Part shown: positions 1 to 8,430 of the stretch, one piece after another
How the letters are laid out: each line of letters opens with the position of its first letter
How positions within the stretch are numbered: position 1 is the stretch's first letter
Origin: SZUA-430 sp964638635
GTDB taxonomy: Bacteria > Pseudomonadota > Alphaproteobacteria > Micropepsales > Micropepsaceae
Length of the DNA: 64,000 bases
Direction: 5' to 3'
Assembly: GCA_964638635.1 (NCBI GenBank)
Contig: CAZXAQ010000006.1
Location: 20,830 to 84,829 of the forward strand
Notes under the pieces: model-generated
What the model was told of the DNA's origin: nothing
Database searches by the model: none
What the model saw: the letters and a program-made list of their open reading frames with translations, nothing else
Position numbers and translations under genes: made by a program

Positions 1-443
1 AAGTAGTCGAGGAAGCGCGGCACCTTGTTCGTCCACGTGTCGTCGGCAAGGTCCTTGTTCGGCTCTTGCTTCATCAGCCGGCTGACGACGACCGCGCGGA
101 AGATGCCGCCGCCCGTCGTCGCGATGAAGTCGCTGTCGGCGTATTCTTCGAGCCAGATCGCGCGGCCGTAGGCGAAGGCTTGCGATGGGTAGAGCGGCGT
201 CGCGGGATACTTGCGTTCGAGGAAGGCGCAGATCGCGGAGGAGTCGGGAAGCGTCGCGTCGGGGCCTTCGCTGTCGTCGCGCAGCACGGGGATGCGCTTC
301 AAGGGCGAGATCGCCAGCAGTTCTTCCGTCGGCGCGAACGGGCTCACCGGTTCGTGTTTGTAGGCGATGCCCTTTTCGGCGAGGACGACGCGAACTTTGC
401 GCACGAACGGCGACAATGCTGCGCCGTAGAGGGTGATGGTCAT
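1..443 (-). CDS. Glutathione S-transferase, N-terminal part (runs off left edge)
   Basis: Soluble conjugating enzyme of the thioredoxin-fold GST superfamily. The 147 visible codons begin MTITLYGAALSPFVRKV and carry the usual N-terminal fold: the cis-proline strand IPVL at residues 51-54 and the glutathione-binding DSSAI at 67-71, followed by the start of the helical domain. The rest lies outside the window. Its ATG overlaps the TGA of the upstream epimerase gene (ATGA), so it is probably translated with that gene and with the DUF4166 and GbsR-type genes as one operon. The substrate cannot be read from this part; isomerase-type GSTs share the fold. Confidence 0.88.
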   Translation of the reverse strand, partial: MTITLYGAALSPFVRKVRVVLAEKGIAYKHEPVSPFAPTEELLAISPLKRIPVLRDDSEGPDATLPDSSAICAFLERKYPATPLYPSQAFAYGRAIWLEEYADSDFIATTGGGIFRAVVVSRLMKQEPNKDLADDTWTNKVPRFLDY

Positions 444-1972
444 TCTGCCGCTTCCTTCATGGCTATTGGCGATTGCTCAGGTTGCACCGTCTTTGGCGGG
501 GAAGGCAATGCGGGCGTGACTTGCGGGAGCGGCTGTGGGGGTGGACCCAGCATCAGCGCGAGCGCGTCGGCGGCGAAGTGGACGTCGAAGGTGAAGCCCA
601 ACGCTTGCGCCCTTGCCGGTACGACACGTTGGGAGAAGAGGAAGATCGAACTCATCTCGCCGAATAGCGTGCGTAGCGCCCACGCCGGCGCGTGCAAGAA
701 AAGCGGGCGGTGGAGCGTGCGGGCGAGCGCGCGTTGGAAGTCGGCGTTGCGCACGGGTTCGGGTGCGGTCGCGTTGATCGCGCCGTGCCACAGCGGATCG
801 TCGACGGCGGCGAGCATCATGCGCAGGAGATCGGGCAGCGTGATCCAGCTCATCCATTGCGCGCCGGAGCCGAAGATCGCGCCGCCGCCGAAGCGTGCCG
901 GCAATGCCATCAGCGGCAATGCTCCGCCGTTCGCGTCGAAGACGAGGCCGATGCGCAGGCAGACGACGCGCATGCCCAACCCTTCCGCGCGCGCGGCGGC
1001 GTCTTCCCAGATGCGGCAGAGGTCGGCGGCGAAGCCCTCCCCTGCCCGCGCGCCTTCAGTGAGAACGGCGTCGCCTTTGTCGCCGTACACGCCGATGGCG
1101 GAGGCGTTGACGAGAACGGCGGGGGCGTGGTCGAGCGTCTTGATCCAGCGGATCAGCGCGTCGGTCAGGTCGACGCGCGAACGCCAGAGCTCGGCGCGGC
1201 GTGCGCGGGTCCACGGCAGGCCGATGATCGGCGCGCCGGCGAGATTGACGACGGCATCGATGCGCGTCTCTTTCGGCAGCGCGTCGAGACGTTCGACATG
1301 CGTCACCTGATCGGCGAACAGCGCGCGCGATTGGCGTTCGTCGCGCGTGAGCACAAATACGCGGTCGCCGCGGGCGAGGAGGCGCGGGACGAGCGACGTA
1401 CCGATGAAGCCGGTTGCACCGGTGACGAAGATGGTCCTGCCGCTTGGGACTTGTTGTGTGCGCACAGGCAGTGCGATGCGCGCGAGGGCGCGGACGGCGA
1501 TGGCGTTGCGGATCGAGAATGCGAGCACGCCGACGGATGAGAGCGTGAAGAACCACGACAGCAAGCCGTGCGAGACCAACGTCACGCCAGCGGGTTTGCC
1601 GACTTGCGCGACGAGCCATGGGATCGTGATCGCCAGAAACGTTCCGTAGAGCACGGCCAGCACGGTGTGGAGTACGCGCTCGAACGGCGGGAGGCGGCGC
1701 GTGCGGTCTTCCTCCAGGAAATCGGCGATGGTGATGACGACTTCGACGAGGAGGAGCGCCAGCACGGCGGCGGCGAAGATGCCGCTGGGCTCGACCCAAG
1801 CGAAGATCAGGAACAGTACGCCGTAGATGGCTTCGCGCGCGCTGTGCAGCGCGAGCTCGCGGCGGGCGGAGGGTTTGCTTGGCAGGCGCTCGGTGATTTC
1901 GTGGTGCAGGATGTTGTCGAGCGCGCCGAGGATGGTTTGGGCGGCGAGGAGGATGAGGGCGGTGAGGGTCAT
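440..1972 (-). CDS. Membrane-anchored SDR epimerase of the TIGR01777/YfcH type
   Basis: A two-part protein of 510 residues. Residues 1-170 form a hydrophobic domain with several predicted membrane helices. From about residue 183 there is an atypical short-chain dehydrogenase of the YfcH (TIGR01777) group, with the dinucleotide motif VTGATGFIG and the family stretches VNLAGAPI and SAIGVYG. Plain YfcH proteins have about 300 residues, so the N-terminal membrane part is an addition. The start overlaps the stop of the DUF4166 gene by four bases, and the stop overlaps the GST start by four. The substrate is unknown; the pairing with DUF4166 suggests a job at the membrane, which is inference. Confidence 0.88.
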   Translation of the reverse strand: MTLTALILLAAQTILGALDNILHHEITERLPSKPSARRELALHSAREAIYGVLFLIFAWVEPSGIFAAAVLALLLVEVVITIADFLEEDRTRRLPPFERVLHTVLAVLYGTFLAITIPWLVAQVGKPAGVTLVSHGLLSWFFTLSSVGVLAFSIRNAIAVRALARIALPVRTQQVPSGRTIFVTGATGFIGTSLVPRLLARGDRVFVLTRDERQSRALFADQVTHVERLDALPKETRIDAVVNLAGAPIIGLPWTRARRAELWRSRVDLTDALIRWIKTLDHAPAVLVNASAIGVYGDKGDAVLTEGARAGEGFAADLCRIWEDAAARAEGLGMRVVCLRIGLVFDANGGALPLMALPARFGGGAIFGSGAQWMSWITLPDLLRMMLAAVDDPLWHGAINATAPEPVRNADFQRALARTLHRPLFLHAPAWALRTLFGEMSSIFLFSQRVVPARAQALGFTFDVHFAADALALMLGPPPQPLPQVTPALPSPPKTVQPEQSPIAMKEAAE

Positions 1973-2625
1973 GGCGCGACCTCACGCGGGTCCTCAAACA
2001 CGCCGTCTTGGAAGATCGTTCGCCCTAGCCACGGATGATCGAAGGTCAGCGTGAAGCGGAAGCGGCTTTCGCCCAGATCCGTGTGGCGGACTTCGGCGAT
2101 GCCGGGGGTGAGCCAGATGGGGAGTTCGAGACTCACCCATCCCATTCGCCAGAAGAAACGGCGCGAGCGGAAGACGAGACTGCCATGGTCGGCGGACACA
2201 TCCAGCAGCATCGTCCATCCGCCCGCGCAGCATTCGAACAGACGCCCGTCTTGCGACAGACGCTTGGTCGAACGCACTTCGAACGCCAAGCCCAGCGGCC
2301 CGCGGTACTCCCGCGCCCATGAAATGCCGCCGTGCTCGGCGCCGACTCGGACGGTTGCGCGCGCTTCGCCTGCGAAGAGCGGTAGCGGCGAACCGAAGGG
2401 AAGAAGAGCCCAGGCGAACGCCCTGCCCGCTCCGGTCAACTGCGTGGTGGCGCTGCCCTCATAGACCGCGGGTGTTGTGCGCGAGAACCGGGCGCGCACC
2501 GCGTCGGGCAGCGAGGCCCAGGCGCGGGTGCCCAGGATGCGGGCGATCGTTTCGCTGTGGTCGTGGCCTTCGTCTTCGACCGCCCTCGGACCGCTCCACA
2601 GCACGTTCGTCACCGCGAAGGCCAT
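1969..2625 (-). CDS. DUF4166 domain protein
   Basis: A 218-residue soluble protein matching the DUF4166 family as I know it: an N-terminal region with LPDAVRARFSR, a middle with REYRGPLGLAFEV and a C-terminal strand-rich segment ending FDHPWLGRTIFQDGVF. No catalytic function is established for the family. It often lies next to, or is fused to, TIGR01777-type epimerases; here the two genes overlap by four bases (ATGA), which supports joint action. The upstream GbsR-type gene ends 11 bases before this ATG, so the three look co-transcribed. Confidence 0.82.
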   Translation of the reverse strand: MAFAVTNVLWSGPRAVEDEGHDHSETIARILGTRAWASLPDAVRARFSRTTPAVYEGSATTQLTGAGRAFAWALLPFGSPLPLFAGEARATVRVGAEHGGISWAREYRGPLGLAFEVRSTKRLSQDGRLFECCAGGWTMLLDVSADHGSLVFRSRRFFWRMGWVSLELPIWLTPGIAEVRHTDLGESRFRFTLTFDHPWLGRTIFQDGVFEDPREVAP

Positions 2626-2636
2626 GGCGCTTGCTC

Positions 2637-3164
2637 CTATCTGGAGGCGATGAGGCGGGCGACACCGGCGCCCATTTTGATCAGCCGCTGCAAGGTTGGC
2701 CGGGGCACGCGGCGCATTTGTTCGTACCAGCCGGTCATGCGTTCGATGAAGCCCAGCATTTCGGTGACGCGTTGTTTGACGTCGTCCGGCGTTTGCGGGT
2801 CGGTCTCGGCGAGGTCGCGGGCGGCGCGCAGCACTTCGAGCGTCGGGTCGATCTCGCGTTTCTTGCGTTCGTCGACGATCGTTTGCACGACGTCCCAGGT
2901 GTCGCCCTTCGCTTCGTAGTAGTTGCGGCGGTCGCCGATCGTGTGGACCAGCGTGACGAGGCGGTAGGTCTGGAGTTCTTCGAGGGAGGTGGACGCGTTC
3001 GAACGGGCGATGCCGAGCGTTTCGGCGATCTCCTCCGCGTTCATGGGCCGGCCGGTGAGCCAGAGCAGCGCGTGGATTTGCGCGACCGAGCGGTTCACGC
3101 CCCAGCGCGCGCCCATTTCACCCCAATGAAGCACGACCTTTTCGATGACGGGGGGCAGCGGCAT
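2637..3164 (-). CDS. GbsR/MarR-family winged-helix transcriptional regulator
   Basis: A 175-residue DNA-binding regulator. The winged helix covers about residues 20-90, with the recognition region EEIAETLGIARSNAS and a wing around TLVHTIGDRRNYYEA; the C-terminal half is helical, as in dimerising GbsR-type repressors. I chose the ATG at 3164 (MPLPPVIEKVVLHW) because an in-frame extension to 3209 would run through the promoter and palindrome described next. It is the first gene of an operon with the DUF4166, epimerase and GST genes and very likely represses it. The effector is unknown; GbsR proper senses choline, but nothing here points to osmoprotectants. Confidence 0.85.
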   Translation of the reverse strand: MPLPPVIEKVVLHWGEMGARWGVNRSVAQIHALLWLTGRPMNAEEIAETLGIARSNASTSLEELQTYRLVTLVHTIGDRRNYYEAKGDTWDVVQTIVDERKKREIDPTLEVLRAARDLAETDPQTPDDVKQRVTEMLGFIERMTGWYEQMRRVPRPTLQRLIKMGAGVARLIASR

Positions 3165-3181
3165 GGGACACCTGCCTGTTC

Positions 3182-3225
3182 TTTCTGTCTTGACAGAAAT
3201 TACTGACACTTCGGGTTTCTTTCAA
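3182..3225 (-). promoter_or_regulatory. Promoter with overlapping palindromic operator for the gbsR-like operon
   Basis: Read on the minus strand there is a -35 hexamer TTGAAA (3225-3220), a 17-base spacer and a -10 hexamer TAATTT (3202-3197). A perfect inverted repeat, TTTCTGTC-TT-GACAGAAA on the plus strand (3182-3199), begins inside the -10 and runs over the expected transcription start, 18 bases upstream of the regulator's ATG. An operator placed there fits negative autoregulation by the encoded GbsR/MarR protein. The hexamers and palindrome are seen; the regulator-operator pairing is inference. Confidence 0.6.
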
Positions 3226-3416
3226 GGGCCGATCTCCGCGGCGCGCAGACGCAGCAGGGTTATCCACAACGTCTGCCTACGACCGGGGGTGGTGCGACGA
3301 AGACTTGCTTCCAGCCCGGCGGTGGCAGGATTTCTTGAAGCTGCCACAGTTGGTTCCCACGTTAGCCGTTCGCCGATTCCGGAACGGAGCGGCAACATTT
3401 GAGGAGCTAGAGTTTC

Positions 3417-3704
3417 ATGGGACGTTTCTTGGCGTTTCTGTTTGTGTTCGTCTTGGGCGGCATCATCGGCCTGGCCGTCGGCGGCTTCGGCGGTGCGGCG
3501 GCCGGCAGTTATCTCGGCGCTTGCAAGGTGGTCGACAACGCGGTCGCCGCGGGCTCGATGACGCAAGAGGAGGCGAATGCGTCCATCAAGGCGATCGCCG
3601 CGGAGATCGGGGTGAAGCCAGAGCAGAAGCAGCAGATTCTCGACGCGCTGAAGCGCGCGAACCAACCGCCGTCGCCCTGCTCCACCGCGGTCGAGGCGTT
3701 GTAA
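3417..3704 (+). CDS. Small membrane-anchored protein, unknown function
   Basis: A 95-residue protein that I do not recognise. Residues 4-33 form one hydrophobic Gly/Ala-rich membrane segment (FLAFLFVFVLGGIIGLAVGG). The remainder is a polar helical tail containing SMTQEEANASIKAIAAEIG and a C-terminal Cys in PSPCSTAVEAL. The ATG follows GAGGAGCTAGAGTTTC, whose GAGGAG is a good ribosome binding site. It stands alone between the GbsR operon on the other strand and the DUF5916 gene, with a hairpin about 100 bases downstream. It could be a lipid-facing regulatory or envelope protein, but nothing in the sequence decides this. Confidence 0.6.
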   Translation: MGRFLAFLFVFVLGGIIGLAVGGFGGAAAGSYLGACKVVDNAVAAGSMTQEEANASIKAIAAEIGVKPEQKQQILDALKRANQPPSPCSTAVEAL

Positions 3705-3799
3705 GCGCCTGAACTTCCGGAGTCGCGCGGCGCTCGAATTTCCGCGCGGCTCCGCCAAAAAACAACTGGCTGACAGGCCGACCTCGCGCTCGCTCACCC

Positions 3800-3825
3800 G
3801 GTCGTGAACCAAATCACGACCTTTT
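3800..3825 (+). terminator. Hairpin with short T run upstream of the DUF5916 gene
   Basis: Perfect 8-base stem GGTCGTGA (3800-3807) and TCACGACC (3814-3821) around a six-base loop, followed by TTTT. It fits a weak intrinsic terminator for the small membrane-protein gene, or an operator for the following gene. Confidence 0.45.
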
Positions 3826-3840
3826 AACGAGTGTGTGTCC

Positions 3841-3867
3841 CCGGATTCGTGTTCTCTTCGAATCCGG
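3841..3867 (+). promoter_or_regulatory. Second inverted repeat just upstream of the DUF5916 start
   Basis: Perfect 9-base arms CCGGATTCG (3841-3849) and CGAATCCGG (3859-3867) around a nine-base loop, ending 19 bases before the chosen GTG. In RNA it would form a stable hairpin directly upstream of the ribosome binding site. The role is unknown; leader hairpin or operator are both possible. Confidence 0.4.
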
Positions 3868-3886
3868 AGAGAGACGCAGGGGCATT

Positions 3887-6082
3887 GTGAACACTCGGCT
3901 TTTGGCAAAGCTCGCGGGTGCGGGCGCGGGATTTGCTGTGTGCGCGGGGGTCGCGATAGCGGCCGACACGGTACCGGCGCGCGACTTTGCAACCTATCAG
4001 CCATCCGCGGCCGCGACCCGGATCGAGACGTCCGAGGCGCCCAAGATCGACGGCAATCTGTCGGACGCGGCCTGGGGCAAGGCGCCCGTCATCAGCGACT
4101 TCTATCAGCTGGAACCGAAGGAAAAGCAGCCCGCGAGCGAGCGCATGGAAGTGCGCGTGCTCTATGACGAGAACAGCATCTATTTCTCGATTCACGCCTT
4201 CGACCGCGAGCCGGACAAAATCACCGCCTCCGTCAAGGCTCGTGATGGGGGTTTGAGCCAAGACGACTTGGTGCGCATCTACCTCGATCCGTACAAGACG
4301 CGGCGCGACGGTTACATGTTCGAGGTGAACCCGCTGGGCGCGCGCTTCGACGCCATCTTGCAAAACAACAGCGACGTGCTGGCCGAGTGGAACACGATCT
4401 GGCATGCGCATGCGCGCATCGTCGAGGACGGCTGGATCGCCGAGGTCGCGATTCCGTTCCGCAGCATCTCTTACGATGTTGCCAAGGGTGACTGGGGTTT
4501 CGACATCTTCCGCCTGATCCGCCGCAAGGGCGAGCGCATCCGCTGGTCGCAGATCGACAACCAGCGTTCGTCGCGCGACATCTCGCGCTCGGGCACCTTG
4601 ACGGGCATTTCGAATACGGCCCAAGGCTTGGGGCTCGACCTGCAGCCGTTCCTGGCGCTTCGCTACAAGCACGAATGGCAGATGCCGCGCGAGGACGACG
4701 TTACGCTCGAACCGTCCGGCAACATCTACTACAAGATCACGCCGTCGCTGACGGGCACGCTGACGTTCAACACCGACTTCTCCGACGCGCCGCTCGACCA
4801 ACGCCAGATCAACACCGGGCGGTTCGGCCTCTTCTTCCCCGAGACGCGCGACTTCTTCCTGCAAGATGCGGCGGTGTTCGAGTTCGGCGGCAACAACCTG
4901 AACGGCGACGTGAACGGGCGGCCGTTCTTTTCGCGCAATATCGGTCTCGTCAACGGGACGCCGGTGGATATCGTGGCCGGCGGCAAGCTCTCAGGGCAGC
5001 TCGGCGAGCTCGGTATCGGCGCGCTGGTCGTCGATACGGCGGGGACGCCAACGACGGACAACCAAATTCTTTCGGCGGCTCGGTTTACGCTACCCGTGCT
5101 TGAGCAGTCGAAGATCGGCATCGTCTTCACAAACGGCGACCCGACGGGGGCCACCGAGAACACGGTCGGCGGGGCGGACTTCCAATTCCGCAACTCGACT
5201 TGGTTCGAAGGCAAGACGGTGCAAGCGGACTTCTACTACGAACGCAGTTTCTCGAGCGCTTTCGGCGACGACGACTCGTTCGGCGCGCAACTGTCGTTCC
5301 CGAACGAGCCGTTCTCGACTCGCTTTCAGTTCAAGCAAGTCGGCGAGAACTATGCACCCGCGCTCGGCTTCGTGAACCGGCCGGCCATCCGCTCCTACGA
5401 CGGCAACTTCGTCTATCGCGGGCGGCCACAGGATTCGTGGGTTCGGTGGTGGGAGACCGGCACCTGGTACAACTTCGTCACCGACTTGAACGACAAGCTC
5501 GAGAGCCAAGAGAACGGTGCGTGGGCGGGCTTCCAAACGCAAGACACCGACGCAGCGTTCATCAACCTGTTCCGCGACTACGAGAATACGCCGGCGTTCT
5601 TCCTGCCCCGCGGCGTTCTCGTGCCGGCGGGCGAGTACACGTGGACCGGCGTTTCGCTCAACCTCGAGACCTCGATCGGGCGGCCGATCTCCGGCAACTT
5701 CGAAATCCGTTGCTGCGACTGGTACGGCGGCACGCTGTTCCGTACGTTTACGTTCGTCAACTGGCGACCTGATACGACGTGGGAAATCGGGCTTCAGCAT
5801 CAGTTCCTCGGCATCGATTTGCCGACCGGCGACGTCGAGATTCAGATTTATGCGCTCAACGTTGGTCTGAACTTTACGCCGGACATGCAGCTGCGCACGC
5901 AGGTGCAGTACGACAATATCAGCCAGGCGTTCGGGCTCTCCGCGCGCTATCGCTGGGAGTACGATCCGGGGGCGGAACTCTTCGTTTCCCTTGGGGAATC
6001 GGGCGATCTGATCGACGGCGAACACTACCGCTCGTCGACGACGCAGCTCTCGGTGCGGGTTGGGCAGTTGATGCGGTTCTAA
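3887..6082 (+). CDS. Exported DUF5916 outer-membrane protein with CBM9-like N-terminal domain
   Basis: A 731-residue exported protein. GTG at 3887 is preferred over the ATG at 3833 because it follows the purine-rich GGAGAGAGACGCAGGGG and starts a clean signal peptide (NTRLLAKLAGAGAGF, cut near AIAADT); the longer start would encode charged residues across the hairpin. Residues 40-230 look like the CBM9-type carbohydrate-binding fold seen in xylanases (KIDGNLSDAAW, YLDPYKTRRDGYMFEVNP). The remainder is the DUF5916 region, rich in amphipathic strands and ending in VRVGQLMRF with a terminal Phe as in outer-membrane barrels. Function is unproven; a surface role with sugars or other ligands is inference. 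Confidence 0.83.
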   Translation: MNTRLLAKLAGAGAGFAVCAGVAIAADTVPARDFATYQPSAAATRIETSEAPKIDGNLSDAAWGKAPVISDFYQLEPKEKQPASERMEVRVLYDENSIYFSIHAFDREPDKITASVKARDGGLSQDDLVRIYLDPYKTRRDGYMFEVNPLGARFDAILQNNSDVLAEWNTIWHAHARIVEDGWIAEVAIPFRSISYDVAKGDWGFDIFRLIRRKGERIRWSQIDNQRSSRDISRSGTLTGISNTAQGLGLDLQPFLALRYKHEWQMPREDDVTLEPSGNIYYKITPSLTGTLTFNTDFSDAPLDQRQINTGRFGLFFPETRDFFLQDAAVFEFGGNNLNGDVNGRPFFSRNIGLVNGTPVDIVAGGKLSGQLGELGIGALVVDTAGTPTTDNQILSAARFTLPVLEQSKIGIVFTNGDPTGATENTVGGADFQFRNSTWFEGKTVQADFYYERSFSSAFGDDDSFGAQLSFPNEPFSTRFQFKQVGENYAPALGFVNRPAIRSYDGNFVYRGRPQDSWVRWWETGTWYNFVTDLNDKLESQENGAWAGFQTQDTDAAFINLFRDYENTPAFFLPRGVLVPAGEYTWTGVSLNLETSIGRPISGNFEIRCCDWYGGTLFRTFTFVNWRPDTTWEIGLQHQFLGIDLPTGDVEIQIYALNVGLNFTPDMQLRTQVQYDNISQAFGLSARYRWEYDPGAELFVSLGESGDLIDGEHYRSSTTQLSVRVGQLMRF

Positions 6083-6154
6083 CGGACGTGACAGTGCGGC
6101 CGCGCGTGTGCCAAAACGCGCGACCGCTATTTGGCACCCGAAAGGACCTTCCCC

Positions 6155-6937
6155 ATGAAAATCGACAACACCGTTTCAGCCGTCGTCACCGGCGGCGCGT
6201 CCGGCCTCGGCAAAGCGAGCGCGCAGGCGCTGGCCAAAGCCGGCGCGAAGGTCGCTATCTTCGACATCAACGAAGCGGCCGGTGAGGCCGTCGCCAAGGA
6301 GCTCGGCGGCGTCTTTTGCAACGTCAACATCATGAGCGAGGAGAGCGCGATCGCGGGCTTCGCGAAGGCGCGCAAGGCGCATGGGCAGGAGCGCGTGCTG
6401 GTGCACTGCGCGATGACCGCGCGGCGCGGCAAGACGCTGTCGTTTGACAAGGAGACGCACAGCTACAAGCGCACGCCGACGGCGGACTATGCCTTCGGCG
6501 TCGAAGGGATTCTGGTTGCGAGCTATCGGATGGCGTCGCTCTCGGCCGAGGGCATGGCGACATTGCCAGAGCTTGAGGACGGCGAGCGTGGGTCGATCGT
6601 GCTGACCGCTTCTGTGGCGGCGCAGGACGCGCAGATCGGCCAGGTGATCTACGGTTCGGCGAAGGCGGGCGTGAACGGGCTCGTGTTGCCGATGGCGCGC
6701 GACATGATGGATATCGGGATTCGGGTGAACTCTATCATGCCCGGGATCTTTGCGACGCCGTTGATGCTGGGGGCGCCGCAGAAAGTGCTGGACAGTCTCG
6801 CTCAGTCGGTGCCGTTTCCGAAGCGCCTCGGCAAGCCGGAAGAATTCGGCAGCCTGGTGCTCGAACTCACGCGCAACACCTACTTCAACGGCCAGTGCCT
6901 GCGCCTCGACGGCGCGATCCGCATGGCGCCACGGTGA
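6155..6937 (+). CDS. Short-chain dehydrogenase, 3-hydroxyacyl-CoA dehydrogenase type II-like
   Basis: A classical SDR of 260 residues. The ATG at 6155 follows AAAGGACCTTCCCC; an in-frame ATG at 6131 lacks a ribosome site. It has the glycine-rich TGGASGLG near residue 12, and the catalytic Ser (LTASVAAQD) and Tyr/Lys (YGSAK). The C-terminal portion NSIMPGIFATPLM resembles HSD17B10-like 3-hydroxyacyl-CoA dehydrogenases, which oxidise 3-hydroxyacyl-CoA with NAD in fatty-acid or branched-chain breakdown. It is followed after 14 bases by a MAPEG gene, so the two may be co-transcribed. The exact substrate is not certain; other SDR oxidoreductases look similar. Confidence 0.83.
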   Translation: MKIDNTVSAVVTGGASGLGKASAQALAKAGAKVAIFDINEAAGEAVAKELGGVFCNVNIMSEESAIAGFAKARKAHGQERVLVHCAMTARRGKTLSFDKETHSYKRTPTADYAFGVEGILVASYRMASLSAEGMATLPELEDGERGSIVLTASVAAQDAQIGQVIYGSAKAGVNGLVLPMARDMMDIGIRVNSIMPGIFATPLMLGAPQKVLDSLAQSVPFPKRLGKPEEFGSLVLELTRNTYFNGQCLRLDGAIRMAPR

Positions 6938-6951
6938 AGTGAGGTGAGAAC

Positions 6952-7473
6952 ATGAACAGCGCGCTGCTTCGGCAATATGGCTTGATCGGATCGCTTCTGT
7001 TGGCGTTCCTGGCGGTGCTGTGGTTCGTGATGGCGCAGCCGCCGGTGTTGGAGACGCTGGAGCCGCGTCAACTCGTTCAGCCGGTCGTCGCGCTCGTCGT
7101 GTTGACCGCCGTGGTGTGGCTGATGATGTTCGTCTACCGCAACGTCGCGGTCGCGGGCGGCAAGGCCGCGATCGGGTATTACAAGAGCTACACCGGCGAG
7201 GCGCCGCCGGAGTGGGTCGAGCGCCCTGCCCGCACATTTGCGAATCTGCTCGAAGTGCCCGTGCTGTTCTACGTCGCGTGCATTCTCATGCTGCAGACCG
7301 GGACTTGGGACGGCACGCAGGTCGGGCTCGCGTGGCTCTTCGTGGCCACGCGCGTACTCCATGCGGCCGTGTATATCGCCATCAACTTCGTGCCGCTTAG
7401 GCTCGTCACCTATTTGATGGGCTGCATCACGTTGGGCGTCATCTGGTGGCGGTTCGCGACCAGCTTTCTCTAA
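6952..7473 (+). CDS. MAPEG-family membrane protein
   Basis: A 173-residue integral membrane protein of the MAPEG family (membrane-associated proteins in eicosanoid and glutathione metabolism). Four hydrophobic segments are visible, at about residues 10-30, 43-62, 96-115 and 145-165. The family signature is clear in ERPARTFANLLEVPVLF and in TRVLHAAVYIAINFVPLR, where Arg, Asn and Glu line the glutathione site in known members. Bacterial MAPEG proteins are mostly uncharacterised and the reaction here is unknown. It lies 14 bases after the SDR gene, and its stop overlaps the stop of the convergent aldo/keto reductase gene. Confidence 0.85.
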   Translation: MNSALLRQYGLIGSLLLAFLAVLWFVMAQPPVLETLEPRQLVQPVVALVVLTAVVWLMMFVYRNVAVAGGKAAIGYYKSYTGEAPPEWVERPARTFANLLEVPVLFYVACILMLQTGTWDGTQVGLAWLFVATRVLHAAVYIAINFVPLRLVTYLMGCITLGVIWWRFATSFL

Positions 7474-8420
7474 GGGGCGCTCGCGGCATCGAGCGCCGCG
7501 AGGTGCGCCGGCGCGAGGTCGAGTTTCAGCGCGCCCAGTGATTCATCGAACTGCTCCAGACTCGTCGCCGAAGCGATGGGGGCTGCGATCGTCTTGCGCG
7601 TCATCAGCCAGGCGAGTGCGATCTGCGGCAACGTTGCGCCGGTGGCGGCGGCGACTTCGTCCATTGCGGCGAGAATCTTCTTCCCGCGCGCGGTGAGATA
7701 GTTGCCCATCCGGCCACCGCGGATGCTCTTCGTGAAGTCGGCTTCGGAGCGGTACTTGCCGGTGAGGAAGCCTGAGGCGAGACCGTAGTACGGGATCACG
7801 CTGACATTCTCGCGCACGCAGAGGTCCTGCAAGGGCCCTTCGAAGCCCGCGCGATCGGAGAGATTGTAGAGCGGCTGCAGCGTTTCGTAGCGCGGCAGGT
7901 TGTGTTTCGCGCTGATCTCCAACGCCGCTTGCAGGCGATCGGGCGTGAAGTTCGAGGCGCCGATTGCGCGCACTTTGCCCGCTTTGATGAGGGTCGCGTA
8001 CGCGTCCAACGTTTCTTCCTGCGGCGTGTCCGTGTCGTCGCGGTGCGACTGGTAGAGGTCGATCACGTCGATGCCGAGGCGCTTCAAACTATCGTCGCAG
8101 GCGGCGAGGATGTTCGCTTTCTTCAAGCCGGGACGCGCGGCGTGCATGGCCACCTTCGTCGCGATCAGCATTTTCGTGCGGGCAGCGGGGCCGCGCGCCT
8201 TCAGCCACGCGCCGATCACGGTTTCGGACTCGCCACCTTTGTGGCCCGGCGCCCACGCGGAATAAACGTCCGCGGTGTCGATCAGTGTGACGCCCGCGTC
8301 CACGCAGCGGTCGAGCAGGCGGAACGACGTCGTCTCGTTCGCGGTCCAGCCGAACACATTGCCGCCGAACGCGAAGGGGATGGTTTCAAGCGGGGATTTT
8401 CCGAGTTTTCGCTTTTGCAC
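7470..8420 (-). CDS. Aldo/keto reductase
   Basis: A 316-residue NADPH-dependent oxidoreductase with the (beta/alpha)8 fold. The catalytic tetrad is intact: Asp48 and Tyr53 in LIDTADVYS, Lys89 in IATKV and His126 in YQSHRDD. The C-terminal cofactor region includes APIASATSLEQFDE. It resembles the YajO/Tas-like AKR group that reduces aldehydes and ketones; no particular substrate can be assigned. The stop shares four bases with the convergent MAPEG stop. The next minus-strand gene ends 10 bases upstream of this start, so the two could share a transcript. Confidence 0.87.
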   Translation of the reverse strand: MQKRKLGKSPLETIPFAFGGNVFGWTANETTSFRLLDRCVDAGVTLIDTADVYSAWAPGHKGGESETVIGAWLKARGPAARTKMLIATKVAMHAARPGLKKANILAACDDSLKRLGIDVIDLYQSHRDDTDTPQEETLDAYATLIKAGKVRAIGASNFTPDRLQAALEISAKHNLPRYETLQPLYNLSDRAGFEGPLQDLCVRENVSVIPYYGLASGFLTGKYRSEADFTKSIRGGRMGNYLTARGKKILAAMDEVAAATGATLPQIALAWLMTRKTIAAPIASATSLEQFDESLGALKLDLAPAHLAALDAASAP

Positions 8421-8430
8421 TTCTTACCTT

